In this document: piece after piece, positions 46,419 through 54,620 of the stretch
How the letters are laid out: each line of letters opens with the position of its first letter
How positions within the stretch are numbered: the first letter of the stretch is position 1
NCBI GenBank assembly: GCA_937911505.1
Contig: CALEMF010000027.1
Location: 62,001-126,000, forward strand
Reading direction: 5' to 3'
Origin: an uncultured Cytophagales bacterium
GTDB taxonomy: Bacteria > Bacteroidota > Bacteroidia > Cytophagales > Thermonemataceae
DNA length: 64,000 nt
Made by a program: the position numbers and the translations under genes
Notes under the pieces: generated by a model
Told to the model about the DNA's origin: nothing
The model's database searches: none
Seen by the model: only the letters and a program-made list of their open reading frames with translations

Positions 46419-46708
46419 CCTAACCCCTCGAGTTTGTCCAAGCTTTTTTTTAGAAAATCTCTTTCCATCTCTAGCTGTCCAATCTTCGATAAATAGGGAG
46501 ATAAGTCTACTTGCTCAGACTTTTTCTTGGAGGGCTGTTCAAAGACATCTTGAGACTTCTCTAGAAACTCTTGCTTCCATTGACTGATCTGATTGGGATG
46601 TAACTCAAACTTCTTTGAGAGCTCTGCAAGCGTGTGACGCTCTTTAAGTGCCTCTATTGCTACCTTCACTTTGAAGGCGGAACTGAACTTTCTTTTTTGC
46701 TTTCTCAT
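46415..46708 (-). CDS. IS3-family transposase OrfA
   Basis: 97 residues: helix-turn-helix FKVKVAIEALKERHTLAELSKKFELHPNQISQWK and a C-terminal leucine-zipper-like helix. Near its end the codons CTA AAA AAA AGC offer a slippery A-run for -1 frameshifting into OrfB. It binds the IS ends. Confidence 0.92.
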   Translation of the reverse strand: MRKQKRKFSSAFKVKVAIEALKERHTLAELSKKFELHPNQISQWKQEFLEKSQDVFEQPSKKKSEQVDLSPYLSKIGQLEMERDFLKKSLDKLEGLG

Positions 46709-46953
46709 TGCTTTAAGTTAAAAGTTTTGAAGTACTTTTTCAACTTAACTAGCAGTCCGATTTTGTCGAGGTATTATAGATATACATACAGTAAATAAAA
46801 TTCTTGGTTCAGTTTTACCTGACAAAAGCTGGAATTTTGACTTAGAAGATTGCGATAATATATTAAGGATTGAAAGCAGAAAAGATATTTCTCAATTGAT
46901 TTGTTTGAGACTGGAGTCAGAGGGTTACTTTTGTGAAGAACTGGAATAAATAC

Positions 46954-47045
46954 TACCGCCAATACGGTGTATAAGCAATAGCAGCTTAGGTACAAACTTG
47001 AACTATTTTTGCGTTTTAATTAAGTAGATTGTTATCCAAAAAGTA
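46954..47045 (+). repeat. attC-like left half of C22 (right half lost)
   Basis: 3' core TACCGCCAAT matches the reverse complement of the C22 start GTTGGCGGTA at 9 of 10. The left arm GTGTATAAGCAATAGCAG is present, but no matching right arm or GTT core is recognisable before the next gene. Confidence 0.65.
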
Positions 47046-47077
47046 GTTGCTAAAAAGACGTCGTACAAAAATTGACA

Positions 47078-47896
47078 ATGGAGTTAAATCCAAAAACATA
47101 TGAGCCAAACGTAGAATTGACAGAGTTTGTCAAACGCTATTGGACATTAGATGGTGAAAAGGAAAATATACCTCTCAAAAACACCATCGTACCAGACGGA
47201 ACAATGAAATTAATTTTTCATTATGGTGATACTTACAAACACCACTCAAAAAGTGGAGAAATTACAACTCTACCAAAATGCTTTTTAATTGGACAATTGA
47301 CAAGACCTTATGTGATTGAACCTACAGGAGTAACGGGCAGTTTTGTTGTGCAATTCAAACCAAATGGTTTTTTACCTTTTGCGACAATCCCGATTAAAGA
47401 AATGGAAAATACGGCGGTACCATTAGACAAACTATTCGGAGAGGAAGGTAAAAAACTTGGCGAGCTAATCTTAAACGCTGGCCATACATCTAAAAGAATT
47501 CAAATTATTGAGACCTTCCTTCTCAAAGAATTAGCTGATAAAAAAACGATTGACCATATCGTAAAATCAACCATTGAAACAATCTTCAATGCCAATGGAC
47601 AGTTTTCTGTAAATGAATTTTCAAAGAGTAAAAATATTAACAGAAGACAATTAGCTCGCAAGTTTTCTTCAGCCATTGGGTTAAGTCCAAAGCAGCTCGC
47701 AAAAACAATAAGGATTCAAACGACCTTGAAAGTATTGCTGAATGAAGAGATTAAGAGCCTAACTGACTTGGCTTATGAGAACGAATATTTTGACCAAGCA
47801 CATTTCATAAAAGAATTCAAAGAGTTTACAGGACTTACACCCAAAGAATTTTACGGTGACGACCTCAAAATGTCTTTGATTTTTGACAAAGAATAG
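47078..47896 (+). CDS. C23: AraC-family transcription regulator
   Basis: 272 residues from the ATG at 47078 (TTG 47072 is possible). An N-terminal domain typical of DUF6597-type AraC proteins (YWTLDG…TIVPDGTMKLIFHYG…GQLTRPYVIEPTG) precedes the two helix-turn-helix motifs (FSVNEFSKSKNINRRQLARKF and SLTDLAYENEYFDQAHFIKEF). It probably regulates the VOC and TfoX-like genes that follow in the same cassette. Confidence 0.88.
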   Translation: MELNPKTYEPNVELTEFVKRYWTLDGEKENIPLKNTIVPDGTMKLIFHYGDTYKHHSKSGEITTLPKCFLIGQLTRPYVIEPTGVTGSFVVQFKPNGFLPFATIPIKEMENTAVPLDKLFGEEGKKLGELILNAGHTSKRIQIIETFLLKELADKKTIDHIVKSTIETIFNANGQFSVNEFSKSKNINRRQLARKFSSAIGLSPKQLAKTIRIQTTLKVLLNEEIKSLTDLAYENEYFDQAHFIKEFKEFTGLTPKEFYGDDLKMSLIFDKE

Positions 47897-47981
47897 CCTT
47901 GTCCCATTTTTACAATTTTGACTTTTCGAGCTAAGGTAACTTTGCACAGTAATTTTGCAAAAACACTAAATATTTAAAGAA

Positions 47982-48356
47982 ATGAACAAGTCAAATGCTG
48001 TAGGTTGGTTCGATATTCACGTTGCCAACTTTGAAAGAGCAAAAAGCTTTTATGAGAAAGTTTTCGATATTAAGCTAGTTGACCTTCCCCTTGAATGGGG
48101 CAAACAAGCAGTATTCCCATTTAGCCCAGAAAGCCCAAATATTTCGGGCGCTTTGGTTGAAAAGAAGGACCTGCAACCTAATGCAAACAACACTGTTGTC
48201 TATTTTGAAACAGAAGATTGTATTGCAGAAGAAAGGAGAATTGAGCAAGAAGGAGGAAAGATAATTCAACCCAAAACGCATATTGGCGAATTTGGATATG
48301 TTTCCATTTTCATTGATAGTGAAGGTAATACAATTGGATTGCATTCACGAAAGTAA
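47982..48356 (+). CDS. C23: VOC-family (glyoxalase/bleomycin-resistance fold) protein
   Basis: 124 residues with the paired beta-alpha-beta-beta-beta units: VGWFDIHVANFERAKSFYEKVF at the start and FGYVSIFIDSEGNTIGLHS at the end, where His and Glu positions can bind metal. Family members are lyases, dioxygenases or drug-binding proteins. Substrate unknown. Confidence 0.85.
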   Translation: MNKSNAVGWFDIHVANFERAKSFYEKVFDIKLVDLPLEWGKQAVFPFSPESPNISGALVEKKDLQPNANNTVVYFETEDCIAEERRIEQEGGKIIQPKTHIGEFGYVSIFIDSEGNTIGLHSRK

Positions 48357-48365
48357 TAAGGAACT

Positions 48366-48722
48366 ATGCCTTACGATATAGGTCTTGCAGACAGCGTTCG
48401 AGAGTACCTTTCAGAAATTCCAAACATAGACGTTGAAGAAAAAGAAATGTTCTCTGTTCTTAACTTTATGGTTAATGGAAAAACGTGTATCTGCGTTAGT
48501 GGAGAAAAATTGATGCTACGTTTTGACCCCAATCGACAAGAAGAACTTTATGAATGGAGCGGATATGAAACAATGTTAATGAAAGGTAAAGAGTACAAAG
48601 GTTATTGTTACATAAATCCAGAAGGTTTTAAGGACAAAAAAGACTTTGACTACTTACTAAAACTTTGCCTTGATTATAATAAAGTTTCAAAAAAGTCAAA
48701 CAAAAGAACAACGACCCGTTAA
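48366..48722 (+). CDS. C23: TfoX-N-like protein
   Basis: 118 residues. EMFSVLNFMVNGKTCICVSGEKLMLRFDP and KGYCYINPEGF match the N-terminal TfoX domain (YjbR/MmcQ-like fold) found in many small proteins. Despite the TfoX name, such stand-alone domains are not known to control competence. Nine bases after the VOC stop; the end overlaps the attC-like core. Confidence 0.7.
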   Translation: MPYDIGLADSVREYLSEIPNIDVEEKEMFSVLNFMVNGKTCICVSGEKLMLRFDPNRQEELYEWSGYETMLMKGKEYKGYCYINPEGFKDKKDFDYLLKLCLDYNKVSKKSNKRTTTR

Positions 48723-48846
48723 CAATGGCTATAAGTAATGCGGGCGAAAGTGCTAATTTGAAAGCAATTACTTTAAACGAACTTATCGGTAGTTGGACAG
48801 TGAATTACCTTGAAATCTGCACTACGCATAGCCGAGGCTGTCGAGG
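48715..48846 (+). repeat. attC-like site of C23
   Basis: 3' core CCGTTAAC, stem GGCTATAAGTAATGC against GCACTACGCATAGCC, then GTCGAGG (a T-to-C variant of the usual core). Confidence 0.78.
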
Positions 48847-49074
48847 CGCAATGCGCCTCAACGGATGTAGTGGTAGGCGTTTCGCCTCCCAACGGTTTCG
48901 GTGAGCCTACCCACGGGCATTGACGAAATACGCTTAACATTCGAGTAGATGCTACAAGGCAATTACCTCTTGACAGGCACGCTTTTATTTGATAGTTTCA
49001 GGGGCAGAGGTAGGTTTCTTATCGATAACCACTCTGGCTGGGTAGTGCACTATACGGCGCCTACCACCCCATCC
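48840..49074 (+). repeat. Element E14, full form (235 bp)
   Basis: GTCGAGGCGC/GCGCCTCAAC, left arm GGATGTAGTGGTAGGCG, right arm CGCCTACCACCCCATCC, ending at the C24 core GTTGGCA. Confidence 0.86.
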
Positions 49075-49142
49075 GTTGGCATTAATATCTTAAGAATTTT
49101 ATGTCGACGATTTCAAAAAAAATCGTATTTAAATTATTCAAT

Positions 49143-49838
49143 ATGAAAAAAATTTCCTCTGTTCTTTTATTTATCCTTGTTACAACTAATTGCTTTGCCA
49201 CTTGGTCCATAATTGCTGTGGATAGAAAAACTGGTGAAATAGGCATCGTTGGAGCTTCTTGTACTTTTGATGTATCAGGAATAGCATCCATAGTCCCTGG
49301 AAAAGGCGCAATTGTAGTACAGGCAGCTAGTAGTTATTTTGCTAGAATGGAAGGTGTTTCGCTAATGGAAAATAACTCTACAACTCAACAAATATTGAAC
49401 GGAATGATGGCAGAGCGTTTCCAGCCCGAGCAACAGCAGTATGGAGTCATATTAATAGCTGATGGAGCTATACCAATGGTATATTCAGGTTCAGAAATCT
49501 GGGAATGGAACGGTGAAATGCTAGGAGATGACTTTGCTGTATTGGGAAATATCTTGCCAGATGAACAAGTTATAAAAAAAGCCTTCAAGGCATTTAACGC
49601 TCACCGTGACAAGTCATTATCTGAAAGATTAATTATGGCGTTAAAGGCTGGGGAAGAAGCAGGAGGAGATAGCCGATGTGGAAAACAATATGCTCGCTCT
49701 GCGTTTCTTATGATTTATCAACCTACTCACGGAGCAATTTTAAAACTTGCTGTACAAGGTATCGAAGAGGGGAAAAAGCCAGCCGTAAGTTTATTGAACG
49801 AACAATTCAAACTTTGGTATAAAAAAGAAGAAAACTAA
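49143..49838 (+). CDS. C24: secreted DUF1028 protein
   Basis: 231 residues from the ATG at 49143, which gives a signal peptide ending CFA directly before TWSIIAVDRKTGEIGIVGAS, the conserved start of the DUF1028 (Ntn-hydrolase-like) domain. GEEAGGDSRCGKQYARSAFLMI is the other conserved block. Threonine after the cleavage site is compatible with an Ntn-type nucleophile, an inference. Single gene of C24. Confidence 0.82.
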   Translation: MKKISSVLLFILVTTNCFATWSIIAVDRKTGEIGIVGASCTFDVSGIASIVPGKGAIVVQAASSYFARMEGVSLMENNSTTQQILNGMMAERFQPEQQQYGVILIADGAIPMVYSGSEIWEWNGEMLGDDFAVLGNILPDEQVIKKAFKAFNAHRDKSLSERLIMALKAGEEAGGDSRCGKQYARSAFLMIYQPTHGAILKLAVQGIEEGKKPAVSLLNEQFKLWYKKEEN

Positions 49839-49969
49839 TGCCAACAATGGGTATGAAACATAGGGTGGTTAGTGGTTTCCGTAAGTTTCAGATTCTTAGC
49901 AAGCTTTGTCTAAGCGTACAAGTAAGCAGCTCCGAAATGCCCTACGTTTCATACTCAGGACCGTTGAGG
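49836..49969 (+). repeat. attC-like site of C24
   Basis: 3' core TAATGCCAAC is the exact reverse complement of the start GTTGGCATTA. Stem GGTATGAAACATAGGG against CCCTACGTTTCATACTC, then GTTGAGG. Confidence 0.87.
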
Positions 49970-49993
49970 CGCAATGCGCCTGCCAACCTATCC
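49963..49993 (+). repeat. Element E15, 31-bp remnant
   Basis: GTTGAGGCGC/GCGCCT joined directly to CCAACCTATCC and the C25 core GTCGGCC; the whole middle is deleted. Confidence 0.75.
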
Positions 49994-50019
49994 GTCGGCC
50001 ATAAACCTGAAAATCGTAA

Positions 50020-50589
50020 ATGAGAATAATTGAAGCTAAAGAAAATAACCTAAATTTTGTACTCTATCAATCTTTTGAAAGTAGATTATTCTCGCCAATA
50101 GGTAAATATGTAAACTGGAAATTAGAAAATAATTGGGATGATTATAATGAATTATATCACTCCGTTAATTATATAGAAAGTTTAAAAGGTATTGATGGAA
50201 TTTGGTACGAAATACATACGATAGAAAAAAGTGGAGACATAAAAGGTGTACTAACTATCGTTGGTGGGGATATTGAAAAACTGGGAGATGAAAATTCACT
50301 CGATAGTAGAGATACAATACTTCTAAAATATTTTCACATTGTAGAGAAAGGAAAAGGCTATGGAAGCCATTGGCTAAGTTCTATTATTTTCCCTTATTAC
50401 TTTAACAAAGGTTTTAGAAAAGTTTATGTTAGTAGTAGTCATCCTAAATCTTTTGGCTTTTATAAAAGAATAGGTAATGAAATTAAATGTTATACCAAAA
50501 AAAGCGACAATAAGCTTTACGTAAGAGATTGTAAATCTTTTTTAATTTCAATTGATGTGCAAAAAAAGTCAATGGCTAACACCACATAA
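50020..50589 (+). CDS. C25: GNAT-like acetyltransferase
   Basis: 189 residues. YFHIVEKGKGYGSHWLSSII resembles motif A of GNAT proteins (E-K-G-K-G-Y-G) and VSSSHPKSFGFYKRIGNEI the C-terminal part. The N-terminal half is longer than in minimal GNATs. Substrate unknown. The attC-like 3' core begins within its last codons. Confidence 0.75.
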   Translation: MRIIEAKENNLNFVLYQSFESRLFSPIGKYVNWKLENNWDDYNELYHSVNYIESLKGIDGIWYEIHTIEKSGDIKGVLTIVGGDIEKLGDENSLDSRDTILLKYFHIVEKGKGYGSHWLSSIIFPYYFNKGFRKVYVSSSHPKSFGFYKRIGNEIKCYTKKSDNKLYVRDCKSFLISIDVQKKSMANTT

Positions 50590-50638
50590 CAAGCATAGTT
50601 GCCCTTCGAGACAACGTCTGTTATGTTAGACGTTAGCA
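50571..50638 (+). repeat. attC-like site of C25 (compact, classical form)
   Basis: 3' core GGCTAAC, stem ACATAACA…GTTG against CAAC…TGTTATGT, then GTTAGCA. At 68 bp this is close to a textbook attC in size and layout, and no E element follows. Confidence 0.82.
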
Positions 50639-50662
50639 ATAATTCAACAAACCAAGAAAATT

Positions 50663-51829
50663 ATGGATAAAAAAAAGGTACAACTTTCTCTAACGGGAGA
50701 GAATAGCCACGAAATTTTTATTCCATTAGGTCAAGGAAGTCTAGCTATTGGGAATCTTGGCATGAATGAAAAAGACTTTGATATTTTAATAGATGAAAAA
50801 CTGAAAATTAATTGGGATACTTTCAATACTCACTTTACTGGACACGGAGAACAAAATAGAGAAATGTATCCTTATGGGAATTGGCCTCGCTTTTTTTACT
50901 ACTCAGGCAATGACCTTGGCTTTGTAAAATGGACAGAAAAAAGAAAGACAGAAGATTTCTCTTGGACACCACAAAAATCAATTTCGGCTGACCTTACCAA
51001 GGTGAATATTAGAAATTTAAGTATTCAATCTAGAGGTGTGAAAATTGATCTGAAGTTAGGAGAAAATATTACAAATCTCTTCCTTTCAGGTTGCATTGAA
51101 AAATTTAATATTGAGGCAAATGATGGTATTACTTCATTAAATATTTATCCAACAGTTTCAAATGATACAACTTATCAATTACCACAACTTAATACCTTAA
51201 AAGAAGTCACGAGCTTAAGTATATCTGTAAGCCCCTTGGAACAGCCAATCGATTGTAAAAGTCTGTTACAATTCGAGAACCTGACACATTTAAATCTGTC
51301 AGGCAACCTTATCAACCTTGATTGTCTAAGAAATCTTAATCGCTTACAAAGTTTGGCAATAAGATATGCACCTAATTTGGAAAAACTGCCTAGCTTAAAA
51401 AGTTGGGAACATCTAACACGCTTTATAGCTTGGAATGTTGAAGAAGCCAAAGGAAAATTGCTGAGAAGCGAACTAAAAAAACTAGCTAAAGAAAGAGAGC
51501 TAGAATATTCATCTGTATCACTACTAAGAAAAAAGATTTGGTTTACTACCGAATATGGAATTCCTTTCTCGAGCTGGGAAGGTAAAAAAGCAAAGCCAGC
51601 TATTAAGGCTTATAAAGCTGTATTGAAAAAATTAAAAAAAGCTAAAACAGAAAGTGATATAAAAAATTTATTAATTGAGTTTACTAAGACTTTCAATGAT
51701 TTTTCAGATATAGAGACTAAAGAACGAGAAGATATTTGGGAAGCTGTAAATCAATTAAGGCAAGTACCCACATTAATAATTGATGCTAAAAAGGCAAACA
51801 AATGGTTTGACGAATTCAGAGATTATTGA
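50663..51829 (+). CDS. C26: leucine-rich-repeat-like protein
   Basis: 388 residues. The first 110 are an unrecognised domain (…EMYPYGNWPRFFYYSG…). The middle contains beta-strand repeats with leucines (LKEVTSLSISV, FENLTHLNLSGNLINLDCL, LNRLQSLAIRYAP). The C-terminal 120 residues are helical and lysine-rich. Cytoplasmic. It precedes an oxidoreductase gene by 9 bases. Confidence 0.65.
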   Translation: MDKKKVQLSLTGENSHEIFIPLGQGSLAIGNLGMNEKDFDILIDEKLKINWDTFNTHFTGHGEQNREMYPYGNWPRFFYYSGNDLGFVKWTEKRKTEDFSWTPQKSISADLTKVNIRNLSIQSRGVKIDLKLGENITNLFLSGCIEKFNIEANDGITSLNIYPTVSNDTTYQLPQLNTLKEVTSLSISVSPLEQPIDCKSLLQFENLTHLNLSGNLINLDCLRNLNRLQSLAIRYAPNLEKLPSLKSWEHLTRFIAWNVEEAKGKLLRSELKKLAKERELEYSSVSLLRKKIWFTTEYGIPFSSWEGKKAKPAIKAYKAVLKKLKKAKTESDIKNLLIEFTKTFNDFSDIETKEREDIWEAVNQLRQVPTLIIDAKKANKWFDEFRDY

Positions 51830-51838
51830 ATTATTTCG

Positions 51839-52810
51839 ATGAAAGCAATTGTATACAATAAGAAACAATCACCCTATAAACAGATCCTTCAGGAGGTAGA
51901 AAAACCAATACCTAATGATGATGAAGTATTACTGAAGGTTTTTTCGGCATCAATCAATGCTGCTGATTATCGCTCAATGAAAATGGGAATGATTCCGAAG
52001 AAAAAGATTTTCGGTTCGGCAGTATCAGGGATAGTCGACTCTGTAGGTAAAAATATCCAATTGTTCAAGGCGGGGGATGAAGTCATTGCAGATCTTACTG
52101 ATTTTGGATTTGGCGGTTTAGCAGAATTTGTTGTGACACGTGAAAAAGCACTGACACACAAACCTGCCAATACATCCTTTGAAGATACTGCAACTTTACC
52201 AGTGGCAGCTACGACCGCTCTAAAAGCATTACGCGATAAAGTTAAAATAAAGGAGGGACAAAATGTCTTAATTGTAGGAAGTTCAGGAGGTGTAGGTCCC
52301 TTCGCTATTCAAATTGCTAAATATTATGGTGCGAATGTGACCGCAGTGTGTAGTACTAATAATTTAGAACAAGCAATCTCTTTGGGTGCAAGCGAGGTAA
52401 TTGATTATACAAAAAGTGATTTTATCAAAACTAAAAATCGTTATGATCTCATTGTGGCGATTAACGGTAATTATCCACTATTAGGTTATAAGCGAATCCT
52501 AAGCCCAAATGGCGTCTATATTATGGTGGGAGGAACGCTTACTCAGATATTTAAATCTATACTTTTCGGATGGCTGTTATCGTTTGGAGGGAAGAAAATG
52601 AAGATTCTTTCAGGAAAAACCGATCCTGAGAATTTGGATTACGTGGCAAAACTATTGGAAAATGGTGAGATTAGAGCGGTCATAGGAAAGCGTTATTCGC
52701 TTGACAATGCGGTAGAAGCATTCAATTATTTGGGTAAAGGACACGCACAAGGCAAGGTGATAATAAATATTCATAAGAAAAACGAAATCGTCGAGCCGAA
52801 ATACGCCTAA
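51839..52810 (+). CDS. C26: quinone-oxidoreductase-like medium-chain reductase
   Basis: 323 residues. MKAIVYNKK start, GSAVSGIVDSVGK, LPVAATTALKAL and the cofactor loop VGSSGGVGPFAIQIAK identify a zinc-free MDR using NAD(P)H. The native protein probably ended near VIINI: the last residues (EIVEPKYA) and the stop come from element E16, so this cassette has lost its own 3' core and stem. Confidence 0.88.
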   Translation: MKAIVYNKKQSPYKQILQEVEKPIPNDDEVLLKVFSASINAADYRSMKMGMIPKKKIFGSAVSGIVDSVGKNIQLFKAGDEVIADLTDFGFGGLAEFVVTREKALTHKPANTSFEDTATLPVAATTALKALRDKVKIKEGQNVLIVGSSGGVGPFAIQIAKYYGANVTAVCSTNNLEQAISLGASEVIDYTKSDFIKTKNRYDLIVAINGNYPLLGYKRILSPNGVYIMVGGTLTQIFKSILFGWLLSFGGKKMKILSGKTDPENLDYVAKLLENGEIRAVIGKRYSLDNAVEAFNYLGKGHAQGKVIINIHKKNEIVEPKYA

Positions 52811-52947
52811 TATATGGGTAAGTGCCATATGGTACATTACCCCTTGACAGGCAAGCTTTTATTTAATAGTTTCAGGGGAAAAGAGAGGTTCCTTACCGAT
52901 AACCGCTTTGGCTGGGTAGTGCACTATAAGCGCCTACCGACCCATCC
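52790..52947 (+). repeat. Element E16, short form (158 bp), overlapping a CDS end
   Basis: Starts GTCGAGCCGAAATACGCC, right arm CTACCGACCCATCC, then core GTCAACA. The previous gene's stop lies inside it at 52808-52810. Confidence 0.82.
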
Positions 52948-52958
52948 GTCAACAATAA

Positions 52959-53483
52959 ATGACTATGGCGAAACTATACACAGCGCTTAGTGTTGAGCAA
53001 TACAGTGAAGTTTTAAAAACTAAAAGCTTGCCTTTACAAATACTCGAAGGCGGTATTTTACAATTCGAGTTTACTGAAGATAAATCATTTTGGGTCGAAC
53101 GATTAAAAAATCAAGATGATTTAGACAATGTTGCCGATTATAAATATTCAACCATTATCGAGTTTGAGATGAAAACGAAAGTTTTGAATTCATTAATCAA
53201 ATCCAATAATACTGGTAGGTTGTCAAAGCAAATGGTGCAATATTATAATGAATTCAACAAACCAATATTTCCTCCAGAGTTGAGGGATGACGACATTAAT
53301 ATTCTATGCATTGAGGATGTTTATGAAAGTAATGAAACTGAAGATGGCATATCTCAGCACTGGATTTTAAAAACTGATTCAAAAAAAAATAACCTTTGGC
53401 ATTCTTTTTCTAATGGAGTTGTCAAAATTTCCTGTCTAGGCGCAATTCTAGGAGCCGTTGAGGAAGCTAAACGTTTGCTATAA
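52959..53483 (+). CDS. C27: unknown cytoplasmic protein
   Basis: 174 residues (ATG 52959; ATG 52965 is also possible). No recognised domain. Sequence such as FEFTEDKSFWVERL and ISQHWILKTDSKKNNLW suggests a compact alpha-beta protein without signal or membrane segment. Single gene of a short cassette with a compact attC-like site. Confidence 0.55.
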   Translation: MTMAKLYTALSVEQYSEVLKTKSLPLQILEGGILQFEFTEDKSFWVERLKNQDDLDNVADYKYSTIIEFEMKTKVLNSLIKSNNTGRLSKQMVQYYNEFNKPIFPPELRDDDINILCIEDVYESNETEDGISQHWILKTDSKKNNLWHSFSNGVVKISCLGAILGAVEEAKRLL

Positions 53484-53488
53484 CAAAC

Positions 53489-53543
53489 TATTGCTAACAA
53501 GCGCTAAACTGCCTTGAAACGCCTACCAACCCAGCCGTTATGC
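53489..53543 (+). repeat. attC-like site of C27 (compact)
   Basis: 3' core TATTGCTAAC (8 of 10 against C27's start GTCAACAATA), followed by AAGCGC and a right part GCCTACCAACCCAGCC, then GTTATGC. Its right end is E-type. Confidence 0.75.
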
Positions 53544-53555
53544 TCAATTACCGAA

Positions 53556-53969
53556 ATGAACGAAGAAGAAATAATTGCTATCAAAATGTATGTTCCTGAA
53601 GAAGCATCAACAGGAACTTATGAAGTAATAAAAGTTTCAGAAAACAGATATAAATTGACTAATAACGACCCTTTTAGTGAAACTTTGACTTATGGAACCA
53701 TCATAGAAGTTCTGCCTGAAAAGAAAGATAAAGACACATTTGTGTTCAAGAAAGTTTATGCTGAATCTGAATTTAATCTTGAAGTAATTGGTATACCAAT
53801 GTCTTTAAACGAGGCTGAATTGAGAGTCGTTGGACAAATAATTATTGACGAAGGTGGATATTGGGAAGTTATTTTTGGAGGAATGGGATATGTCAATTTA
53901 CCCAAAACTTCTCAACTTAATGTAATTGATGAATTAAATAAGTTGATTAGAAAAAAACAAGATAATTAA
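53556..53969 (+). CDS. C28: unknown small protein (DUF4265-like?)
   Basis: 137 residues from the ATG at 53556; an open frame further upstream lies in the attC-like site. YEVIKVSENRYKLTNNDPFSETLTYGTIIEV faintly resembles the start of DUF4265 proteins, but the match is weak. Acidic, cytoplasmic. Its TAA directly abuts the next ATG. Confidence 0.5.
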   Translation: MNEEEIIAIKMYVPEEASTGTYEVIKVSENRYKLTNNDPFSETLTYGTIIEVLPEKKDKDTFVFKKVYAESEFNLEVIGIPMSLNEAELRVVGQIIIDEGGYWEVIFGGMGYVNLPKTSQLNVIDELNKLIRKKQDN

Positions 53970-54296
53970 ATGTCAGAGGAATCAAGAAATATTGAATATG
54001 AGTTAAAATACTCAAATAACTCATTTCCCAGTATGAAATGGAATGAGTTCTTGAAAAATTGCAACGTAAATTTTTACACCTCTCGTAAAGACAGACTTTG
54101 GTATTCAATTACAGGTAAAGGATACATAATTTGGATTTCATCTTTTTATCCATCAAAGGAAAATGATAATACGATATGGTTATCAGATGTTGAGATGAAT
54201 AAAAACACACCGAAAATTGCATTTGAAATGTTGAATGAATTTCTTCAAGGAGCAATTGATAAGTTTGACAAAATGGAAATGACTAAAAAAGCATAG
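53970..54296 (+). CDS. C28: unknown small protein
   Basis: 108 residues starting at the base after the previous stop, so co-translated. Aromatic- and lysine-rich (MKWNEFLKNCNVNFYTSRKDRLWYSI), no signal or membrane segment, no recognised domain. The pair might be an immunity-type or toxin-antitoxin-type couple, but nothing in the sequence proves this. Confidence 0.5.
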   Translation: MSEESRNIEYELKYSNNSFPSMKWNEFLKNCNVNFYTSRKDRLWYSITGKGYIIWISSFYPSKENDNTIWLSDVEMNKNTPKIAFEMLNEFLQGAIDKFDKMEMTKKA

Positions 54297-54439
54297 CACG
54301 GTGTATAAGTAATAGCGTTTTCAGTGATAAAAAGCAAGGTATAAACATAAAACAATGGACTGAGTAAAACCAAAAGGTTTGTGAGTAGAAATCCACTACT
54401 ACTCAATACACAAGGCTATTGAGCATAGTTGCGTCGAGC
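54290..54439 (+). repeat. attC-like site of C28
   Basis: 3' core AGCATAGCAC keeps six bases complementary to the start GTTATGCTCA. Arms GTGTATAAGTAATAGCG and CACTACTACTCAATACAC, then GTCGAGC. Confidence 0.7.
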
Positions 54440-54591
54440 CGAAATACGCCTAACATCCAGGTAAGTACCATACCGCACATTACCCCTTGACAGACAAGAT
54501 TTTATTTAATAGTTTTAGGGGAAAAGAGAGGTTCCTTACGGATAACCGCTTTAGCTGAGTAGTGCGCCCTAAGGCGCCTTCCATCCTATCC
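54433..54591 (+). repeat. Element E17, short form (159 bp)
   Basis: Starts GTCGAGCCGAAATACGCC and ends CTTCCATCCTATCC before core ATTAGAT. Diverged but collinear with E9 and E16. Confidence 0.8.
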
Positions 54592-54620
54592 ATTAGATAC
54601 AAGCAATAAAGAAAAACAAT

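Larger units (their letters stand above)
45553..46778 (-). mobile_element. IS3-family insertion sequence (1226 bp)
   Basis: Bounded by GAT target duplications (45550-45552 and 46779-46781). Terminal inverted repeats are TGAAGTACCTCG on the left and, read inward from the right, TATAATACCTCG, with the match continuing as AAATC-GAC. Two overlapping leftward genes encode the transposase. Looks complete. Confidence 0.92.
45460..46949 (+). pseudogene. C22: small gene split by the IS3-family insertion
   Basis: The first 31 codons (45460-45552) end at the duplicated GAT. After removal of the IS and one GAT, the frame continues without change from 46782 to TAA 46949, giving an 86-residue protein (…FKTSIQEED then IHTVNKILGSVLPDKSWNF…). 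No family recognised; the second half is acidic. The exact reading-frame restoration shows that the insertion is recent and that the target was an intact gene. Confidence 0.85.

Noticed and set aside
53556-54296. Toxin-antitoxin pair call for the two abutting C28 genes
   Set aside because: Only the close spacing supports it; neither protein has a recognisable toxin, nuclease or DNA-binding motif.
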